From Thioalkalivibrio sp. ALJ12 (GTDB lineage Bacteria; Pseudomonadota; Gammaproteobacteria; Ectothiorhodospirales; Ectothiorhodospiraceae): a stretch of 64,000 nucleotides of DNA. The notes under the pieces are model-generated. The model saw only the letters and a program-made list of their open reading frames with translations, was not told where the DNA came from and made no database searches. The DNA lies in the NCBI RefSeq assembly GCF_000378305.1, contig NZ_KB899538.1:62001-126000 (forward strand), in the 5' to 3' direction. The translations under genes and the position numbers were made by a program. Of the stretch, positions 50,453 through 59,646 are shown in pieces (the stretch's first letter is position 1; each line of letters opens with the position of its first letter).

Positions 50453-51630
50453 GCGAGTCGCTGCAGGCCTTTCTGCAGGCCCGCCTCGACCGCGTGCGCA
50501 CGGACGGTCGCTGGCGCCGTCTGCGCACGCTGGACGGGCCGCAGCAGCCGGAGCAGGTCATCGACGGTAAATCGATCGTCGCCTTTTGCTCCAACGACTA
50601 CCTGGGTCTGGCGGCCGATCCGGCCGTCGCCGCCGCCGCCCGCGAGGCCCTCGACCGCTACGGGTTTGGGGCCGGGGCCGCCCATCTGATCAACGGCCAC
50701 ACCCGCGCCCATGTGGAACTGGAGCAGGCGCTGGCGCGCTTCACCGGGCGCGAGCGCGCGCTGCTGTTCTCGACCGGCTACATGGCCAACCTGGCGCTGG
50801 TACAGACGCTGGCCGGCCGCCACGACACGGTGTTCGAGGACCGCTGGAACCATGCCTCGCTGATCGATGCCGTGCGCCTGGCCGGCGCGCGCAGCCAGCG
50901 CTATCGTCATGCCGATCCCGGGCACCTGCGCGATCGCCTGGAGCGGGCTCCCGATCGCGGGCATCGGCTGGTCGTCACCGACGGGGTGTTCTCCATGGAC
51001 GGGGATATCGCACCCCTGCCGGAGCTAGCCGCGCTGGCGCGCGAGTTCGATGCCTGGCTGATGGTGGATGACGCCCACGGCCTGTCGGTGCTGGGCGCGA
51101 CCGGTGGCGGCAGCTGCCAGCACCACGGCCTCGGCGCGGACGATGTGCCGATCCTGATGGGCACGCTGGGTAAGGGATTCGGCGCCGCCGGGGCCTTCGT
51201 TGCCGGCTCCGAAGCCCTGATCGAGACACTGATCCAGACCGCCCGGCCCTACATCTATACCACCGCGATGCCGGCCGCCCTCGCCGCCGCAACGCTGGCG
51301 TCCGTGCGCATCGCCGAGGCCGCAACGGATCGGCGGGCGCACCTGCAGGACCTGCTCCAGCGCCTGGGGGCGGGCCTGGACCGGCTCGGCCTGCAGCACC
51401 CGCCTCCGTTGACCCCCATCCAGCCGGTCCAGATCGGTGACGCCCACCGCGCTAGCGACGTGGCCGAGAGGCTGCTGGCCGCCGGGTTTCTGGTCCCGGC
51501 GATCCGTCCGCCCACAGTCCCCGAGGGCCAGGCACGGCTGCGCATCACCCTGTCCGCCGCCCACACCGAGGCTCAGGTGGATGCCTTGCTACGGGCGCTG
51601 GAGCAGGCCCTCGAACATGCGACTCCGTGA
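50449..51630 (+). CDS. bioF: 8-amino-7-oxononanoate synthase
   Basis: A 393-residue PLP enzyme condensing pimeloyl-ACP/CoA with alanine in biotin synthesis. Conserved parts: FCSNDYLGLAADP, GAGAAHLINGHTRAHVELE, FEDRWNHASLIDAVRLAGA, VTDGVFSMDGDIAPLPEL, MVDDAHGLSVLGATG and the PLP lysine in LMGTLGKGFGAAGAFV. Full length. Translation may be coupled to the preceding gene through the two mini-ORFs. BioA, BioD, BioC and BioH are not seen in this window, so the pathway must be completed elsewhere. Confidence 0.96.
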   Translation: MSESLQAFLQARLDRVRTDGRWRRLRTLDGPQQPEQVIDGKSIVAFCSNDYLGLAADPAVAAAAREALDRYGFGAGAAHLINGHTRAHVELEQALARFTGRERALLFSTGYMANLALVQTLAGRHDTVFEDRWNHASLIDAVRLAGARSQRYRHADPGHLRDRLERAPDRGHRLVVTDGVFSMDGDIAPLPELAALAREFDAWLMVDDAHGLSVLGATGGGSCQHHGLGADDVPILMGTLGKGFGAAGAFVAGSEALIETLIQTARPYIYTTAMPAALAAATLASVRIAEAATDRRAHLQDLLQRLGAGLDRLGLQHPPPLTPIQPVQIGDAHRASDVAERLLAAGFLVPAIRPPTVPEGQARLRITLSAAHTEAQVDALLRALEQALEHATP

Positions 51631-51751
51631 ACCCGTACACACCCCGGCATTGACGCCCTTCACGTTTCCGAAAACCGCCATTCCCCGTTAAAGAACCGTT
51701 CAGCGACCCCGCGCGAGGCTGGGGCCGAGCACGGTCGAAAGGAGACGGACC

Positions 51752-52330
51752 ATGGCACGGAAACGCAATCATTCCCGACGCGGTATACCCGCCCACCTGA
51801 AGGCGCTCGCGGCTGCGGTGCTGTTCGGCTTTGCCGCCGACACCCTGGCCTCCCCGCCGCCCTGGGCACCAGCCCACGGCTGGCGCGCGCAGAACGACCC
51901 GGGCTATGCCGGGTACCACGGCTACAGTGTTGACCGCTGGGAACACGACTACGGCGTGATGGGCGGCCGCTGCAACCGCGACGCGATCGGCGCGGCGATT
52001 GGCGGCGGTGCCGGCGCCGTCATCGGCCACCAGGTCGGCGACGGCGATCCGGTGGCCATTCTGATCGGGGCGGCCGGTGGCGCGGTGCTAGGCGGCATGA
52101 TCGGACGCCAGATGGACCGCAATGACCAGGCCTGCATGGGACATGCCCTGGAACTGGCCGAGCCCGGACAGCCCGTCTACTGGGACAATGCCAATGGGCA
52201 GCCGGTGCACATGACGCCGGGGCGCGTTCGCGACAGCGGCTGCCGCGACTTCGAGATGATGATCGACGGCGAACGCCACACCGGTACGGCTTGCCCGGAC
52301 GAACCCGGACACTGGGAGATCCGCGGATAA
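51752..52330 (+). CDS. Exported glycine-zipper protein
   Basis: A 192-residue protein with a basic N-terminus and hydrophobic signal (LKALAAAVLFGFAADTLA, cleavage likely before SPPPW). The middle (about 73-130) is a glycine-zipper two-helix segment: AIGAAIGGGAGAVIGHQVGDG and AILIGAAGGAVLGGMIGRQMD, as in the 17-kDa surface antigen/SlyB-like families. The C-terminal beta-type part contains WDNANGQPVHMTPGRVRDSGCRDFEMM, like the RcnB-type/YgdR domain following glycine zippers. Two cysteines (in GRCNRD and SGCRDF, plus ACPDE) may form disulfides. It is a single gene with an AAGGAG site upstream and a strong terminator downstream. Confidence 0.82.
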   Translation: MARKRNHSRRGIPAHLKALAAAVLFGFAADTLASPPPWAPAHGWRAQNDPGYAGYHGYSVDRWEHDYGVMGGRCNRDAIGAAIGGGAGAVIGHQVGDGDPVAILIGAAGGAVLGGMIGRQMDRNDQACMGHALELAEPGQPVYWDNANGQPVHMTPGRVRDSGCRDFEMMIDGERHTGTACPDEPGHWEIRG

Positions 52331-52340
52331 ACGACCATTG

Positions 52341-52367
52341 GCCCGGGGGCCTTGAACGCCCCCGGGC
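52341..52367. terminator. Strong hairpin terminator after the glycine-zipper gene
   Basis: GCCCGGGGGC (52341-52350) pairs perfectly with GCCCCCGGGC (52358-52367) around a 7-base loop, ten bases after the stop codon. Ten GC-rich pairs without a full T-tract; the location fits an intrinsic terminator. Confidence 0.65.
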
Positions 52368-52453
52368 ACCATCGCCTATCCTGCAGGGCCACCCTGCCCT
52401 GCCCCGGCCGGCCACACCTTCCGTCCGGCTACCGAAGGGCCGCACAGCACGGA

Positions 52454-53689
52454 ATGTCTCACTCCATGGCCCGGATCCTGCCCGCCAATACGTCCCCGTC
52501 CGCACCGGAACGCGTGATCGTTCTGGATGTGCTGCGCGGAGTCGCGATCCTCGGCATCCTGGTGATGAACATCCAGTCGTTCGGACGCATCTCCAGCGAA
52601 TACCTGAATCCGATGGCTCTCGGCCCCCTCCCGCTGGCGGACTGGATCGCCTGGGTCGTGGTCCACGTGCTGGCGGACGAGAAGTTCATCAGCATGCTGA
52701 CCCTGCTGTTCGGGGCCGGGATCGTGCTGATGGCCTCGGGTTCGCGCCATCCGGCCGACACCTTCGAGCAGCGCTTTCGCCGCCGCATGGGCTGGCTGTT
52801 CCTGATCGGGCTGGCACACGGGCTGATCCTGTGGCCCGGCGACATCCTCGCGGCCTATGCGGTGTGCGGGCTGGTGGCCATGCACTTTCGCGACCACCCG
52901 CCGATGACCCTGCTGGGCCTCGGGGTCGCCCTGATCGGCGGGCTGACCGCGCTCTGGCTCGTGCTGAGCGCGATCCTGATCTTCCTTGTCCCCGAGCACT
53001 GGCTGCAGATGCTCAACGAGCGCTACTGGCAGCCCGGCGCCGATGTCGTCAGCGACGAGCTCAACCGGATGTCCCTGCACTGGCTGGCGGCGACCGGCGA
53101 ACGGGCGACCGGTGCACTGACTGCGCAGCTGTGGATGTTCTTCTCCGAGCGCCTGTGGCAGATGCTCGCGATGATGTTCATCGGCATGGCCCTGCTGCGG
53201 CTCGGTTTCCTTCACGGGACCTGGTCACTGGCCGGCTATCGGCGCGTCGTGCTGATCGGACTGGGCGCCGGCATCCCGCTGGTACTGGCGGGGCTGTGGT
53301 TCAACACGGCCGTGGAGTGGGATCTGCGCTACTCGATGTTCCTGGGCCGCATCGCCAACCTGTGGGGCAGTGTCGCGATTGCCCTGGCCTGGGTAGCCCT
53401 GGTGATCCTGCTGGCCCACCCCGACGGGCGGCGGCGGATCCTGCCAGGCGTCATCCGCGCCCTCGAGGCGGTCGGCCGCCTCGCGCTGACCAACTACATC
53501 GGCCAGTCGATCCTCGCCGCGATGATCTTCTACGGGATCGGGCTCGGCCTGTTCTCGCAGTTCGGGCACCTCGAACTGCTCGGCATCGTGCTGGCGATCT
53601 GGGTGTTCCAGATCACCTTCTCCCTGCTCTGGCAACGCTACATCGGCCCCGGGCCAATCGAGACCCTCTGGCGGCGCCTGGCAAGCTAG
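52454..53689 (+). CDS. DUF418 family membrane protein (YeiB-like)
   Basis: A 411-residue polytopic protein with about ten hydrophobic segments. Hallmarks of DUF418 are the N-terminal RVIVLDVLRGVAILGILVMN, the FISMLTLLFGAGIVLM segment, a RRMGWLFLIGLAHGLILWPGDIL stretch, and the C-terminal VGRLALTNYIGQSIL and GPIETLWRRL. The family is found in many bacteria with unknown function, perhaps an acyltransferase-3-like membrane enzyme. The ATG at 52454 is used since the conserved region starts about 25 residues later; earlier in-frame starts lie in the intergenic region. It converges on radC. Confidence 0.88.
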   Translation: MSHSMARILPANTSPSAPERVIVLDVLRGVAILGILVMNIQSFGRISSEYLNPMALGPLPLADWIAWVVVHVLADEKFISMLTLLFGAGIVLMASGSRHPADTFEQRFRRRMGWLFLIGLAHGLILWPGDILAAYAVCGLVAMHFRDHPPMTLLGLGVALIGGLTALWLVLSAILIFLVPEHWLQMLNERYWQPGADVVSDELNRMSLHWLAATGERATGALTAQLWMFFSERLWQMLAMMFIGMALLRLGFLHGTWSLAGYRRVVLIGLGAGIPLVLAGLWFNTAVEWDLRYSMFLGRIANLWGSVAIALAWVALVILLAHPDGRRRILPGVIRALEAVGRLALTNYIGQSILAAMIFYGIGLGLFSQFGHLELLGIVLAIWVFQITFSLLWQRYIGPGPIETLWRRLAS

Positions 53690-53696
53690 CCAGGGT

Positions 53697-54368
53697 CTAC
53701 AGCAGCCCCCGTTCAGCCATGGATACGGGGGTGTCGGCGATCACCACGTGATCGAGTATCCGCACATCCACCAGCCCCAGGGCCTCGCTCAAGCGCCGGG
53801 TGATCGCGATATCCGAGCGTGAGGGCTCGGCCACCCCGGACGGGTGGTTGTGGGCAAGGATCACCGCGGCCGCATTGTGGTGCAGCACACGCCGCACGAC
53901 CTCGCGCGGGTGCACGGCGGCGCCGTCAATCGTGCCGCGGAACAGCTCCTCGAAGGCGATCACCCGATGGCGGTTATCCAGGAACAGGACCGCGAAGACC
54001 TCGAAGGGATAGTCGCGCAGACGCGCCGCAAGGAACTGGCGGGTGGCAGTCGGCGAGGTCAACGCATCGCCACGCTCCAGGTCGGCGGCGAGGTGCCGCC
54101 GACCCATCTCGAGCACCGCCTGGAGCTGGGCGTATTTGGCATCCCCCAGCCCCGGCGCCGCGCAAAATCCCGCCTGATCGGACTGCAATAGAGGCCGCAG
54201 CCCGCCGAAGCGGCTGAGCAGATCGCGCGCGACATCGACCGCGCTCTTGCCGGCCACGCCGGTGCGCAGAAAGATCGCCAGCAGCTCTGCGTCCGAAAGC
54301 GCAGCCGCGCCCCGTTCGATCAGCTTCTCCCGCGGGCGCTCGGCCGCGGGCCAGTCGGTAATCGCCAT
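53697..54368 (-). CDS. radC: JAB-domain protein RadC
   Basis: A 223-residue protein. The N-terminal helix-hairpin-helix-like part reads [28 protein letters not shown]; the C-terminal JAMM metal motif is [18 protein letters not shown] (HxHPSG...D), with the preceding [28 protein letters not shown] typical of RadC. Its role in DNA repair is disputed. The start at 54368 is supported by GGGAGG four to five bases upstream; longer frames run into the palindromic repeat. It is downstream of ilvD on the same strand, separated by 186 bases containing that repeat. Confidence 0.95.
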   Translation of the reverse strand: MAITDWPAAERPREKLIERGAAALSDAELLAIFLRTGVAGKSAVDVARDLLSRFGGLRPLLQSDQAGFCAAPGLGDAKYAQLQAVLEMGRRHLAADLERGDALTSPTATRQFLAARLRDYPFEVFAVLFLDNRHRVIAFEELFRGTIDGAAVHPREVVRRVLHHNAAAVILAHNHPSGVAEPSRSDIAITRRLSEALGLVDVRILDHVVIADTPVSMAERGLL

Positions 54369-54444
54369 CCCCACCTCCCTGTGGTTCAGTCGTTTGGTTT
54401 TTTCGTTCCAGGCCGTCTCGGTCATCCCGACCGTAGCGAAGAAC

Positions 54445-54534
54445 CGTAGGATGCGTTGAGCGGCAGCGAAACGCATCGATTCGGACACCAATGGCAAGCA
54501 TGATGCGTTTCGCTGCCGCTCAACGCATCCTACG
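54445..54534. repeat. Perfect palindromic repeat with 33-bp arms
   Basis: The arm at 54445-54477 (CGTAGGATGCGTTGAGCGGC then AGCGAAACGCATC) recurs as an exact reverse complement at 54502-54534, separated by 24 bases. It sits between ilvD and radC, both leftward, 21 bases past the ilvD stop. It is a strong hairpin in RNA and may terminate ilvD transcription. A diverged relative is at 5033-5112. Confidence 0.85.
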
Positions 54535-54554
54535 ACCCTGCTGGTAGCCCTCGG

Positions 54555-56408
54555 TCAGTCCTCGAAGCGGGAGATATCACGCACCGCGCCGAAGGCGGCG
54601 GAGGTCGTCATCAGGGCGTAGGCGCGCAGGGCCTGGGTGACCGGGCGGGTCCGCGACTCGGGCTTCCAGGCCTTCGCGCCACGGGCCTCCATCGCCTCGC
54701 GCCGGGCTGCCAGGGTGGCGTCGTCGACGTCGATGCGGATCTCGCGCCCGGGGATGTCGATCACGATGGTGTCGCCCTCCTCGATCAGGCCGATCGCGCC
54801 GCCCTGCGCGGCCTCCGGGGAGACGTGGCCGATGGACAGCCCGGAAGTACCGCCGGAGAAGCGCCCGTCGGTGATCAGCGCGCATTCCTTGCCCAGCCCC
54901 TTGGACTTCAGATACGAGGTCGGGTAGAGCATCTCCTGCATGCCGGGGCCGCCCTTCGGACCCTCGTAGCGGATGATCACGACGTCACCCGCCTGGATGC
55001 GGTCACCGAGGATCGCCTCGACGGCCGCGTCCTGGCTCTCGAACACCCGCGCGGGGCCGGAGAACTTCAGGATGCTCTCGTCGACCCCCGCGGTCTTCAC
55101 GATGCAGCCGTCCGGGGCCATGTTGCCGTAGAGCACGGCCAGGCCGCCGTCCTGGGAGTAGGCATGTTCGATATCGCGGATACAGCCGTTCTCGCGGTCG
55201 ATGTCGAGGCTGTCCCAGGTCTTGTCCTGGCTGAACGCGACCTGAGTGGGCACGCCGCCCGGCGCGGCCTTGTACAGGGTCTCGGAGGCAGCGGCGTGGC
55301 GCATCACATCCCACTGCTCCAGCGCCTGGCCCATGGTGTCGGCGTGGACCGTCGGGATATCGCGGTGGATCAGCCCACCACGGTCCAGCTCGGCCAGGAT
55401 GCCGACCACGCCACCGGCGCGGTGCACGTCCTCCATGTGATAGAGCTGGGTGGCCGGCGCCACCTTGCACAGGTTCGGGACCTTGCGCGACAGGCGGTCG
55501 ATATCCGCCATGGTGAAGTCCACGTCGCCCTCGCGCGCGGCCGCCAGCAGATGCAGCACGGTATTGGTGGAGCCGCCCATCGCGATGTCCAGGCTCATCG
55601 CGTTCTCGAAGGCCTCGAAGGTGGCGATCGAACGCGGCAGCACGGATTCGTCGTCCTGCTCGTAGTAGCGCTTCGCGAGCTCGACCACGCGCCGACCGGC
55701 CTGTTCGAACAGCGACTTGCGCCCGGCATGGGTGGCCAGCAGCGAGCCGTTGCCCGGCAGCGACAGGCCCAGGGCCTCGGTCAGGCAGTTCATCGAGTTG
55801 GCGGTGAACATGCCGGAGCAGGATCCACAGGTCGGGCAGGCGGAGCGCTCGATGGCCTCCACCTCCTCGTCGCTGGCGCTGGAGTCCGCGGCCTTGACCA
55901 TCGCATCCACCAGATCCAGGTGGATCACGTTGTCGGTACCCGGCTGCTTCACCTTGCCAGCCTCCATCGGGCCGCCGGAGACGAAGACAACCGGGATGTT
56001 CAGACGCATCGCGGCCATCAGCATGCCCGGGGTGATCTTGTCGCAGTTCGAGATGCACACCAGCGCATCGGCGCAGTGGGCATTGACCATGTACTCCACC
56101 GAATCGGCGATAATCTCGCGCGAGGGCAGCGAATAGAGCATCCCGCCGTGGCCCATCGCGATACCGTCATCCACCGCGATGGTGTTGAACTCCTTGGCCA
56201 CACCACCGGCCTTCTCCACTTCGCCGGCGACCAGCTGGCCCAGATCCTTCAGGTGCACGTGCCCGGGCACGAACTGGGTGAAGGAGTTGGCGATGGCGAT
56301 GATCGGCTTGCCGAAGTCGCCATCCTTCATGCCGGTGGCGCGCCACAGGGCGCGGGCGCCGGCCATGTTGCGGCCGTGGGTGGTGGTGCGGGAACGATAG
56401 GCGGGCAT
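54555..56408 (-). CDS. ilvD: Dihydroxy-acid dehydratase
   Basis: A 617-residue iron-sulfur enzyme of branched-chain amino acid synthesis. It begins [20 protein letters not shown]; cluster ligands lie in [14 protein letters not shown] and [34 protein letters not shown] and the C-terminal [21 protein letters not shown] with the substrate-binding loop follow. The length equals E. coli IlvD (616). Upstream in-frame extension overlaps the divergent HMA gene and was rejected. The 82-base gap to that gene must hold both promoters. Confidence 0.97.
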   Translation of the reverse strand: MPAYRSRTTTHGRNMAGARALWRATGMKDGDFGKPIIAIANSFTQFVPGHVHLKDLGQLVAGEVEKAGGVAKEFNTIAVDDGIAMGHGGMLYSLPSREIIADSVEYMVNAHCADALVCISNCDKITPGMLMAAMRLNIPVVFVSGGPMEAGKVKQPGTDNVIHLDLVDAMVKAADSSASDEEVEAIERSACPTCGSCSGMFTANSMNCLTEALGLSLPGNGSLLATHAGRKSLFEQAGRRVVELAKRYYEQDDESVLPRSIATFEAFENAMSLDIAMGGSTNTVLHLLAAAREGDVDFTMADIDRLSRKVPNLCKVAPATQLYHMEDVHRAGGVVGILAELDRGGLIHRDIPTVHADTMGQALEQWDVMRHAAASETLYKAAPGGVPTQVAFSQDKTWDSLDIDRENGCIRDIEHAYSQDGGLAVLYGNMAPDGCIVKTAGVDESILKFSGPARVFESQDAAVEAILGDRIQAGDVVIIRYEGPKGGPGMQEMLYPTSYLKSKGLGKECALITDGRFSGGTSGLSIGHVSPEAAQGGAIGLIEEGDTIVIDIPGREIRIDVDDATLAARREAMEARGAKAWKPESRTRPVTQALRAYALMTTSAAFGAVRDISRFED

Positions 56409-56426
56409 GGTCGGATCTCGTGAACG

Positions 56427-56464
56427 TTTATGCAGATGCGGAATCGTACATAATGAGTCGTACA
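56427..56464 (+). promoter_or_regulatory. Putative promoter with TCGTACA direct repeats upstream of the HMA protein
   Basis: TCGTACA occurs at 56444-56450 and again at 56458-56464, 14 bases apart. A CATAAT (56449-56454) looks like a -10 box, with TTTATG 16 bases upstream as a weak -35. The start of the HMA gene is 26 bases further. The direct repeats could be a regulator site for the HMA gene or for ilvD on the other strand. Confidence 0.3.
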
Positions 56465-56490
56465 AACCCCAGTTTCCGGAGGAAACGTTG

Positions 56491-56763
56491 ATGAAAATCG
56501 AGGTCGAGAACATCAAATGTGGCGGCTGCGCCAGCTCCATCCGCAAGGGCCTGATGCAGGTCGAAGGCGTCACTGAAGCCGAGGTCGATGTGGAAGGCGG
56601 CGCCGTGGAAGTCCATGCCCCGGATAGCGCCCGCGAAGCGGTCGCGGCGAAGCTGGCCAGCATGGGCTACCCCGAGGTGGGCTCGGTCTCCGGTCTGCGT
56701 TCCGCCAGCGCCAAGGCCAAGTCCTTCGCCAGCTGCGCCGTGGGGCGCATGAGCGGCGACTAG
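56491..56763 (+). CDS. Heavy-metal-associated (HMA) domain protein
   Basis: A 90-residue protein with one ferredoxin-like HMA domain (1-70). The metal-binding loop is [10 protein letters not shown] with CxxC at residues 10 and 13, and the fold continues [30 protein letters not shown] instead of the MTC of copper chaperones is common in short HMA proteins of unknown metal. The ATG at 56491 has a GGAGG site eight bases upstream. A third Cys lies near the C-terminus (FASCAVGRM). It lies 15 bases before the DUF192 gene and could share a transcript with it. Confidence 0.85.
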   Translation: MKIEVENIKCGGCASSIRKGLMQVEGVTEAEVDVEGGAVEVHAPDSAREAVAAKLASMGYPEVGSVSGLRSASAKAKSFASCAVGRMSGD

Positions 56764-56778
56764 CCGGCAACGGACGGC

Positions 56779-57249
56779 ATGCGTGCAGTCTCGCGTATCG
56801 CGCCCGCCCTCGTGGCGGGCGCGGCTTTGCTGGGGGTCCTGCTGCTGTGGGGCGCGACCCAGGCCGAGTCCGGCCTGCCCGTCACCGAGCTCACGGTCGG
56901 CGAGCGGACGCTTAGCGTGGAGATCGCCGCCGACGAGCCCGCCCGCCGGCAGGGCCTGATGCACCGCGAGGAACTGGCCGACGACCAGGGGATGCTGTTC
57001 GTCTGGGATCGACCGGCTCGCTACGCGATGTGGATGCGCAACACCTACATCCCGCTGGACGTCGCGTTTATCGACACCGACTACCGCATCACCAGCATCG
57101 AGACCATGGAGCCACAGACCACCACCCTGCACGAAGCCAAACGCGACGTGCTCTATGCGCTGGAGGTCAACGCGGGCTGGTTCGCGGAAAACGATGTCAG
57201 CGCCGGCGACCGGATCGACGATCTCCCGCGCGCACTGGGCAAGAAATAG
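56779..57249 (+). CDS. DUF192 family exported protein
   Basis: A 156-residue protein. A hydrophobic N-terminal segment (IAPALVAGAALLGVLLLWGA) is a signal peptide or anchor. The DUF192 core is clear: LSVEIAADEPARRQGLMHREELADDQGMLFVW, YAMWMRNTYIPLDVAFID, and ALEVNAGWFAENDVSAGDRI. The family has a compact beta fold; a role is not established. No cysteine for metal binding is seen, so a partnership with the HMA protein would rest on neighbourhood only. The 78-base gap to argA has no visible terminator. Confidence 0.9.
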   Translation: MRAVSRIAPALVAGAALLGVLLLWGATQAESGLPVTELTVGERTLSVEIAADEPARRQGLMHREELADDQGMLFVWDRPARYAMWMRNTYIPLDVAFIDTDYRITSIETMEPQTTTLHEAKRDVLYALEVNAGWFAENDVSAGDRIDDLPRALGKK

Positions 57250-57327
57250 CTCAAATCTCACACTGATGCGCCCACCGCGTGCTTTCCCTACACTGTCCGA
57301 CAAGCCCATCCGCGCGCGGACACGCCC

Positions 57328-58698
57328 GTGAACCCTCCCGCCACCGCCAGTGCCACGCCCGGCGCACCCAGTGAAACCCGGGCCGCCCCGCACCCCTCGG
57401 AACTCGACTGGTTCCGCGGGGCGGTGCCGTATATCGCCGCGCACCGGGGTCGAACCATGGTCATCGCCCTGGCCGGCGAGGCTGCGCTGGCACCGGAATT
57501 CCCGGAGCTGATGCGCGATATCGCCAAACTGCACGCGCTCGGTGTGCGTGTGGTGCTGGTCTATGGCGTGCGCCCCCAGATCGAGGCCCGACTGGCCGAG
57601 AGCGGCCTGACGCCGCAGTACGCGGAGGGCCTGCGAGTCACCGACGCGCCGGCGCTGGAGGCGGTACTGGATGCAGTCGGCCGGCTGCGCCTGCAGATCG
57701 AGGGCCTGCTGTCGCGCAGCCTGGGGCAGCCGGGCACCGGCAATGCACGGCTGCGCGTGGCCAGCGGCAATTTCGTCACCGCGCGCCCGCTTGGCGTGCG
57801 TGGCGGCGTGGACTTTCACTACACCGGCGAGGTGCGCGGGGTCGATACCGAGGCCCTGCGCAACCTGCTGGACCAGGATCAGGTGGCGCTGGTTTCGCCG
57901 CTGGGGTACTCGCCCACCGGCGAGGTGTTCAACCTCTCCGGCGAGGACGTGGCAACCCAGGTCGCGATCGCCCTGAACGCGGACAAGCTGATCTTCCTGA
58001 CCGAGGCGGGGGTCCTGCGCGATCCACAACACGGGGTCCTGGGCCAGCTGACCGTGCCCGCCGCGGAACGGCTCCTGGCGGAATCGGACGATCTGCCGGA
58101 GGAGCTGGCCAATCACCTCAAGAGCGCGATCGATGCCTGCCGCCAGCGCGAGATGCGCGTCCACCTGGTGGACCGCCATGACGATGGCGGGCTGCTGATC
58201 GAGCTGTTCACCCGCCAGGGGATCGGCACGCTGGTCTCGCGCGAACCGCTGGAGCGGCTGCGTCAGGCAACGATCGACGATGTCGGCGGTATCCATGCCC
58301 TGCTGCAGCCGCTGGAGGCCGAGGGCATCCTGGTCCATCGTGCACGCGAGCACCTGGAGCTGGAAATCGAGCGCTTCCAGGTGCTGGATGTCGACGGTCT
58401 GATCATCGGCACCGCCGCGCTGTATCCGTTTGGCGAACAAGCGGCGGAGATCGCCTGCCTGGCTCTGCACGCCGACTATCGCGGCAGCGGACGGGGCGAC
58501 CGCCTGCTGGCGGCCATGGAGTCACTGGCGCGGGAACAGGGCGCACGGCAGCTGTTCGTGCTGACGACCCGCACCGCGCAGTGGTTCCAGGAGCGCGGCT
58601 ACACGACCGGAAAGGTCGACGATCTGCCGCCCGAGCGGCGCGCGCACTACAACCAGGCGCGAAACTCCCGGGTCTACACGAAACGGCTCCAGCCCTGA
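57328..58698 (+). CDS. argA: Amino-acid N-acetyltransferase (N-acetylglutamate synthase)
   Basis: A 456-residue enzyme for the first step of arginine synthesis, of the classical two-domain ArgA: an amino acid kinase-like domain (about 25-295: FRGAVPYIAAHRGRTMVIALAGE, ALGVRVVLVYGVRPQIEARL, ALNADKLIFLTEAGVL), and a GNAT domain (about 305-450) with CLALHADYRGSGRGDRLL as acetyl-CoA loop and TTRTAQWFQERGY. The start is a GTG at 57328; the first 25 residues are Pro/Ala/Ser-rich and may be partly non-coding. Feedback inhibition by arginine is known for the family. It converges on the next gene. Confidence 0.95.
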   Translation: MNPPATASATPGAPSETRAAPHPSELDWFRGAVPYIAAHRGRTMVIALAGEAALAPEFPELMRDIAKLHALGVRVVLVYGVRPQIEARLAESGLTPQYAEGLRVTDAPALEAVLDAVGRLRLQIEGLLSRSLGQPGTGNARLRVASGNFVTARPLGVRGGVDFHYTGEVRGVDTEALRNLLDQDQVALVSPLGYSPTGEVFNLSGEDVATQVAIALNADKLIFLTEAGVLRDPQHGVLGQLTVPAAERLLAESDDLPEELANHLKSAIDACRQREMRVHLVDRHDDGGLLIELFTRQGIGTLVSREPLERLRQATIDDVGGIHALLQPLEAEGILVHRAREHLELEIERFQVLDVDGLIIGTAALYPFGEQAAEIACLALHADYRGSGRGDRLLAAMESLAREQGARQLFVLTTRTAQWFQERGYTTGKVDDLPPERRAHYNQARNSRVYTKRLQP

Positions 58699-58725
58699 CC
58701 CCGGCCGCCCGCCGCAACCGCGCCA

Positions 58726-59604
58726 TCAGCGCCGGCGGCGGGTGACCTCCTCCCGCGAATCCCCCTCGGTCTCTGGGCGGCGATTGATCGGATAGCTGTC
58801 GGCGGGCCCGACGAATGGCTGGATCAGCATGCGATCGAGCCGCTCCCAGGCGGGGTCGCGGAACTGGTTCAGCCCAATCGTCATCCCGTCATGCCCGTCC
58901 TGCGGCTGCGCGCGGTAGGTCCCCATGATCCGGTCCCAGAGCGAGAGGTTGAATCCGAAGTTCGAGTTGGTCTCGTGCGGATACCAGGAATGGTGGACGC
59001 GGTGGAAGTCCGGCGTGACGATGAACCAGCGCAGCACCCGGTCCACCGCGGCCGGCATGCGCACGTTGGAGTGGTTGAACAGGGCCAGCGAGCTGAGGAT
59101 CACCTCGAAGATCAGCACCGCCAGTGCCGGGGCGCCGATTGCGACCACCACCATGGCCTTGATACCGAACGACAGCACAATTTCCAGCGGGTGGAAGCGC
59201 AGGCCGGTGGTCACGTCGAAGTCGAGATCCGCATGGTGCATGCGGTGCAGCCGCCACAGCGACGGGACGGCATGAAACATCACGTGCTGGGCCCAGATCG
59301 CGAAATCGAGGACCACGACCGCGATCAGCACGACCAGCCAGAAGGGCAGGTCCAGCATCTGCAGCAGCCCCCAGCCCTGGGTCTCGACGAACAGCCCCAG
59401 GCCCACCAGCCCCGCCGGGAACAGGAACCGGGTCAGCAGCGTGCCGGTAATCACCACGCCCCAGTTATTCGACCAGCGATAGGCCTTGCCCACCGACAGG
59501 GGACGTCGCGGCCCCAGGATCTCCCAGGTCGCCATGATCGCCAGAACGGACAGCAGGATGCCGACCCGAATGATCGGCTCCTGCGCCAGAAACCAGTCCG
59601 CCAT
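58726..59604 (-). CDS. Sterol desaturase/fatty acid hydroxylase superfamily membrane protein
   Basis: A 292-residue membrane-bound di-iron protein. Histidine boxes are AQHVMFH (HxxxH), WRLHRMHHAD (HxxHH) and DFHRVHHSWYPHETNSNFGF (HxxHH plus HE), with three or four hydrophobic segments before and between (ILLSVLAIMATWEILG, FLFPAGLVGLGLFVE, FWLVVLIAVVVLDFAIW, VVVAIGAPALAVLIFEVILSSLALF). Members oxidise lipids such as sterols, fatty acids or hopanoids; substrate unknown here. It is 42 bases downstream of dksA on the same strand. Confidence 0.9.
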   Translation of the reverse strand: MADWFLAQEPIIRVGILLSVLAIMATWEILGPRRPLSVGKAYRWSNNWGVVITGTLLTRFLFPAGLVGLGLFVETQGWGLLQMLDLPFWLVVLIAVVVLDFAIWAQHVMFHAVPSLWRLHRMHHADLDFDVTTGLRFHPLEIVLSFGIKAMVVVAIGAPALAVLIFEVILSSLALFNHSNVRMPAAVDRVLRWFIVTPDFHRVHHSWYPHETNSNFGFNLSLWDRIMGTYRAQPQDGHDGMTIGLNQFRDPAWERLDRMLIQPFVGPADSYPINRRPETEGDSREEVTRRRR

Positions 59605-59646
59605 GTGTGTGCCCTGCGTTCGCTTCAGGCGCGGTCGCGCCCCTGC

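Noticed and set aside
58699-58760. GC-rich inverted repeat between argA and the desaturase-family gene
   Set aside because: The right arm lies in coding sequence and the composition alone explains an 8-bp match.
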